Of a DNA stretch of 64,000 nucleotides, positions 61,172-64,000 are shown one piece after another. Under the pieces are notes generated by a model, which saw only the letters and a list, made by a program, of their open reading frames with translations, did not search any database and was not told where the DNA came from. The stretch comes from an uncultured Catenibacillus sp. (GTDB lineage: Bacteria; Bacillota; Clostridia; Lachnospirales; Lachnospiraceae). The stretch covers positions 46,593 through 110,592 of the forward strand of contig CAKRHR010000004.1 in NCBI GenBank assembly GCA_934339005.1, in the 5' to 3' direction. The translations under genes and the position numbers were made by a program. The stretch's first letter is position 1, and each line of letters opens with the position of its first letter.

Positions 61172-61927
61172 TTATTTAAATACAAGTTCAATATTTTCAC
61201 ATTTAGCACAGACACTAATCATATAGCGTGCTATTTTTTGATTTTCTGACTTAAATTTTGTATCTGTAATTAAATTTTCATTTAAATTTGTGTTTGCTAA
61301 AGTATCTGTAGGAACAGATACATCTGAGGTGATTTTAGTTGTATTCATATTTTCAGTGTCGTTGGAAAGACAGTCAGCTTCTGCCACAGTAAACATTTTC
61401 TGTGCAAAATGGACGCCTGCCTCGAAACATTGGATTTTTGCAGGTTCCGTGCTGCAGTCAATGTCGAATGAGAAATCAACCGGTGACATGGAAAATCCCA
61501 TGCCTGCTTCTTTGATACGGCTTTCTTTGAGTGTCCACAGCCGCGCAAACATTTCCTGCTGTTTGGTTTCATCCGGTGCATTTTCAATCAGCGCGGCTTC
61601 ATCTGCTGTAAAAACTTTACGAAAAACGGCTGCCGGATAAGCACCGATAATCTCTGCATCAACACCGATTTCCCTTTCTGCAAAGCCACAGACAACAAAA
61701 TTATCCGTGTGACTGATATTAAAGAAAATATCAGGATGTGCACTGAGATAGGGTTTACCATATTCATTTTTTGAAAGTGCTTCCGAAAGCTGGTCGGGCG
61801 TGTAGGACAAATGATAAAGGGTATTAAGTCCCTTAGCCAAAAGTTTTAAGCCAAGCGCATGTTCAATGCCATATTTTTCCTTCGTCAGGCATTCACCATA
61901 GCTGGCAGTGTAAATTGTTACCTCCAT
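61172..61927 (-). CDS. 4'-phosphopantetheinyl transferase, Sfp type
   Basis: 251 residues. Sfp superfamily motifs: IGVDAE (D90, E92) and WTLKESRIK (W131, K134, E135, K139). Sfp-type enzymes attach phosphopantetheine to carrier proteins of secondary metabolism or, in some bacteria, of all kinds. A Thr/Asn-rich stretch at about 190-230 is a low-complexity insert before the last strand. It is a likely activator of the unusual ACP at 55191. ATG 61927 follows GGAGG; the frame opens 10 codons further. Confidence 0.9.
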   Translation of the reverse strand: MEVTIYTASYGECLTKEKYGIEHALGLKLLAKGLNTLYHLSYTPDQLSEALSKNEYGKPYLSAHPDIFFNISHTDNFVVCGFAEREIGVDAEIIGAYPAAVFRKVFTADEAALIENAPDETKQQEMFARLWTLKESRIKEAGMGFSMSPVDFSFDIDCSTEPAKIQCFEAGVHFAQKMFTVAEADCLSNDTENMNTTKITSDVSVPTDTLANTNLNENLITDTKFKSENQKIARYMISVCAKCENIELVFK

Positions 61928-62060
61928 GAAGAAACCTCCAGGTAAATTTTTCTGCATGATTTAATCCTATACGCCAGAACGTTGTTTGTCAATATGAGGA
62001 TGCAGACTGTGTTAAAAGGAATACCTAAAATATTTGTCATTTAAATATTTTAAAAAGCAC

Positions 62061-62088
62061 TTGCAATTTACCTCAAAATCCGTATAAT
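62061..62088 (+). promoter_or_regulatory. Promoter driving the fluoride riboswitch transcript
   Basis: TTGCAA (62061-62066), 16-base spacer, TATAAT (62083-62088). The aptamer begins nine bases later, near the expected transcription start. Confidence 0.7.
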
Positions 62089-62096
62089 CATAAACA

Positions 62097-62154
62097 GGGA
62101 ATGAAGTTCTCCCATGGGAAACCAAAACCGCTTTAGATAGCTGATGACTTCTGG
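62097..62154 (+). ncRNA. Fluoride riboswitch aptamer (crcB motif)
   Basis: P1 GGGA/UCCC (62097-62100 with 62110-62113) closes the loop AUGAAGUUC; the loop GAAGU (62103-62107) pairs with ACUUC (62147-62151) as the pseudoknot. The conserved AACCGC (62126-62131) and GCUGAUGAC (62140-62148) elements are present. The GAAG/CUUC pair covaries with the common GGAG/CUCC. An insertion of about ten bases (AUGGGAAACC) between P1 and AACCGC is unusual. It senses fluoride with Mg2+ and relieves termination. Confidence 0.85.
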
Positions 62155-62266
62155 ATTTATATAAGCAGCTTATGCGCTGTGTGCTGTTGCATTGCAGGGT
62201 AGCAGACTAATGGCATATGCCGTATCATTAAGCAGCTTATATATTTGCAGAAGCATCAGCTTTTTT
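62140..62266 (+). terminator. Expression platform terminator of the fluoride riboswitch
   Basis: GCTGATGACTTCTG (62140-62153), the 3' half of the aptamer, pairs with CAGAAGCATCAGC (62248-62260) with one bulged A, followed by six Ts (62261-62266). A second stem, TATATAAGCAGCTTA with TAAGCAGCTTATATA, continues it inward. Binding of fluoride holds the aptamer and blocks this stem, so the gene is switched on. Confidence 0.85.
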
Positions 62267-62377
62267 GTTTTATTTTATGGGAGTTTGAGGTGGTCGAGAA
62301 TTACCAGATTGCTACTTAGTTCACGCAATTCACGTAATTATGGCATTTAAAAAGAATTTGCGCAGCAATATAAAAGG

Positions 62378-62405
62378 CATGATATAACAGGTATGATATA
62401 ACAGG
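62378..62405 (+). repeat. Two 14-base tandem repeats before the antiporter gene
   Basis: CATGATATAACAGG and TATGATATAACAGG. TATAAC at 62383-62388 with TTGCGC 18 bases upstream might be a second promoter that bypasses the riboswitch. Confidence 0.4.
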
Positions 62406-62470
62406 CGTTTTGCGAATGAATATGGGAGAAATTCAAAAATGATATTTTTTAAATGACAGGAGGATATGTT

Positions 62471-63658
62471 ATGTTGACTTCACTTGCGCTCATTTTTTTA
62501 GTAGGACTTGGTATGGCAGGCATTTGTCAGAAAATCAAACTGCCCCGCATCATCGGTATGCTTGCAACCGGTATTATACTTGGACCGTATGTTTTAAACT
62601 GGCTGGATAGTTCGATTCTATCAATATCTTCAGAATTAAGACAGATGGCGCTCATTATTATTTTGTTAAAGGCAGGGCTGGCTTTAAATCTTGCAGACTT
62701 AAAAAAGGTTGGACGTCCGGCTGTTATGATGGCTTGTGTGCCTGCAAGCTGTGAAATCGTGGCATTTATTTTATTTGCACCATATATTTTAAATATTACA
62801 CATGTGGAAGCGGCAGTGATGGGGGCTGTGCTTGCGGCGGTATCTCCGGCAGTTGTGATTCCGCGTATGGTTTCGTTGATGGAGAATGGCTATGGTACGA
62901 AGAAAAGCATTCCGCAGATGATTATGGCGGGGGCTTCCTGCGATGATATTTTTGTCATTGTTTTGTTTTCAACCTTTGCAGGTATGGCGCAGGGGGAGAA
63001 CTTTCATGTGATGGATTTTGTGAATATTCCGATTTCAATCGTTCTTGGTGTTATACTGGGTGTCATTGTTGGATTTGTATTGAGTCTGTTTTTTGAAACG
63101 GCTTATGCTCATAAACATTGTGTGCGCAACAGCATGAAAGTTATTATTGTACTTGGCATGGCATTTTTGTTGATGGCTATTGAAACATGGCTTAAACCAT
63201 TTGTGTCTGTATCAGGACTTTTGGCGGTGGTTGCTATGGCATGTGTACTAAAAATTAAATGTGTGCCATCGGTATCGGCAAGACTTTCTGAAAAATTTGG
63301 AAAACTGTGGATTGCAGCAGAAGTGATTTTGTTTGTACTTGTTGGTGCAGCAGTGGATATTCGATATACGTTAAATGCAGGGCTGGCTGCAGTGCTCATG
63401 ATATTTGTTGCACTTATTTTCAGAGCTGTTGGTGTATGTATCTGTATGCTTGGTACAGCACTGACACCGAAGGAAAGACTGTTTTGTGTGATTGCATACC
63501 TGCCAAAAGCGACAGTGCAGGCCGCCATAGGCTCTGTTCCCCTGGCAATGGGGTTATCCTGTGGACAAATCGTCCTTTCTGTCGCTGTTTTGGGGATATT
63601 AATCACGGCCCCGCTTGGCGCTATCGGTATGGATTTAACATATAAAAGATTTTTGTAA
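62471..63658 (+). CDS. Cation:proton antiporter (CPA family), fluoride-controlled
   Basis: 395 residues, about 11-12 helices. CPA/KefB-NhaP-like: KLPRIIGMLATGIILGPYVL, the unwound-helix region AAVSPAVVIPRM, and adjacent aspartates D158-D159 in ASCDDIFVIVLF, the ion site of electrogenic CPA2 exchangers. It probably uses the H+ gradient to move Na+, K+ or a coupled anion and, given the riboswitch, helps cells under fluoride stress, when cytoplasmic acid and ions are disturbed. ATG 62471 follows AGGAGGA. The gap from the riboswitch terminator to the ATG is about 200 bases. Confidence 0.88.
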   Translation: MLTSLALIFLVGLGMAGICQKIKLPRIIGMLATGIILGPYVLNWLDSSILSISSELRQMALIIILLKAGLALNLADLKKVGRPAVMMACVPASCEIVAFILFAPYILNITHVEAAVMGAVLAAVSPAVVIPRMVSLMENGYGTKKSIPQMIMAGASCDDIFVIVLFSTFAGMAQGENFHVMDFVNIPISIVLGVILGVIVGFVLSLFFETAYAHKHCVRNSMKVIIVLGMAFLLMAIETWLKPFVSVSGLLAVVAMACVLKIKCVPSVSARLSEKFGKLWIAAEVILFVLVGAAVDIRYTLNAGLAAVLMIFVALIFRAVGVCICMLGTALTPKERLFCVIAYLPKATVQAAIGSVPLAMGLSCGQIVLSVAVLGILITAPLGAIGMDLTYKRFL

Positions 63659-63675
63659 AAAGTACAGCATATCAA

Positions 63676-63744
63676 TCCATAGGCCGTCAGCATAATAATC
63701 GGCACATCACTGCCAATTTTCCGGCGAATCTGGCGGACAACTTC
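63676..63744 (-). pseudogene. Remnant of a response-regulator receiver domain
   Basis: The minus strand encodes EVVRQIRRKIGSDVPIIMLTAYG in 23 uninterrupted codons. This matches the beta4/alpha4 part of receiver domains in large hybrid kinases of this group (IRRxxGxDxPIIxLTAY). Upstream and downstream sequence does not continue the fold; the piece stops 18 bases from the antiporter gene. A gene fossil is the best reading. Confidence 0.5.
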
Positions 63745-63832
63745 GCATAAAGTTCTGTGAGTAATGGAAGAAGCCAGTGTTTGCGGAAAAGTCACAATTT
63801 GCGTAGTTAAAGTTTCATATACCGCTTGCTTT

Positions 63833-63868
63833 TTTGTGTTTGATACGATATTATTAGTATGAGTACTA
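63833..63868 (+). promoter_or_regulatory. Promoter and operator of the last TetR gene
   Basis: TTGTGT (63833-63838), 16-base spacer, TAGTAT (63855-63860). A palindrome TAGTA-TGAG-TACTA (63855-63868) covers the -10, as in the first tetR promoter of this window. Confidence 0.45.
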
Positions 63869-63893
63869 GAATGTTTAAAGAGAGGTGATATAT

Positions 63894-64000
63894 TTGCGGA
63901 GAGACAGCAGTGAAACAAAGAGGAAAATACTGACCGTGTGCGTCCGTCTCTTTCTGGAACAGGGGTATAAAAACACCTCTGTCAGTCAGATTGTGGATGA
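63894..64000 (+). CDS. TetR-family regulator, N-terminal part (3' partial)
   Basis: 35 codons before the window ends: TKRKILTVCVRLFLEQGYKNTSVSQIVD, a classic TetR first helix and turn of the helix-turn-helix. Start TTG 63894 after GAGGTGA. The operator-like palindrome upstream suggests autoregulation. The ligand and target are unknown, as the rest lies outside the window. Confidence 0.75.
   Translation, partial: MRRDSSETKRKILTVCVRLFLEQGYKNTSVSQIVD

Noticed and set aside
63109..63918. A 269-residue minus-strand frame over the antiporter gene
   Set aside because: Most of it is antisense to a clear membrane protein and lacks protein character. Only the 23-codon receiver-like piece past the antiporter end was kept, as a remnant.

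Overview
The window looks like a chromosomal segment of a low-GC, anaerobic, monoderm Firmicute, most likely a gut Clostridia of the Lachnospiraceae type. This is inferred from AT-rich codon use, strong AGGAGG ribosome sites, a BofA-family sporulation protein, a secretin-less Tad pilus operon, butyrate kinase, DegV proteins and glycogen genes. No rRNA, tRNA, CRISPR array, phage or insertion sequence was recognised. Coding density is high, with short operons and intrinsic terminators.

Layout. Bases 1-10.7 kb hold a giant fused ABC exporter (cut by the window edge), an NhaC-type antiporter, a MerR regulator fused to a methyltransferase, and the complete dTDP-L-rhamnose operon rfbA-rfbB-rfbD-rfbC. 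From 10.8 to 17.8 kb come an 845-residue TPR/acidic/degenerate-AAA protein of unknown role, a TetR regulator with its operator, a GH13 glycosidase and a glycogen branching enzyme with a Lys/Ala/Pro repeat tail. A BofA-like protein follows. From 18.4 to 29.1 kb runs one long Tad/Flp pilus operon: two A24 prepilin peptidases, TadZ, TadA, TadB, TadC, a 55-residue Flp pilin, pseudopilin-like proteins and an FHA protein. A soluble histidine kinase converges on its end. Housekeeping genes (HIT, murG, TSCPD protein, MTA/SAH nucleosidase) fill 30-33 kb.

From 34 to 42 kb a MacAB-like efflux operon with two adaptor proteins, one ATPase and one permease diverges from a two-component system. GNAT, two convergent DegV genes, release factor 3 and an AEC carrier follow.

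The most unusual region is 47.9-57.7 kb: a PhlG/phloretin-hydrolase-like C-C hydrolase, an OFA-type MFS carrier, an esterase, a PucR-type regulator, then a thiolase-like protein, a DUF35 Zn-ribbon/OB protein, an acyl carrier protein, a phosphotransacylase and butyrate kinase. I infer a catabolic module that cleaves an acyl group from a polyketide-like or aryl-ketone substrate, moves it through ACP or CoA to acyl phosphate, and makes ATP. An Sfp-type phosphopantetheinyl transferase that could activate the ACP lies 6 kb away.

The last 3 kb carry a well-formed fluoride riboswitch with an overlapping terminator upstream of a CPA-type cation:proton antiporter, a remnant of a response-regulator receiver domain, and the start of a TetR gene cut by the window edge.
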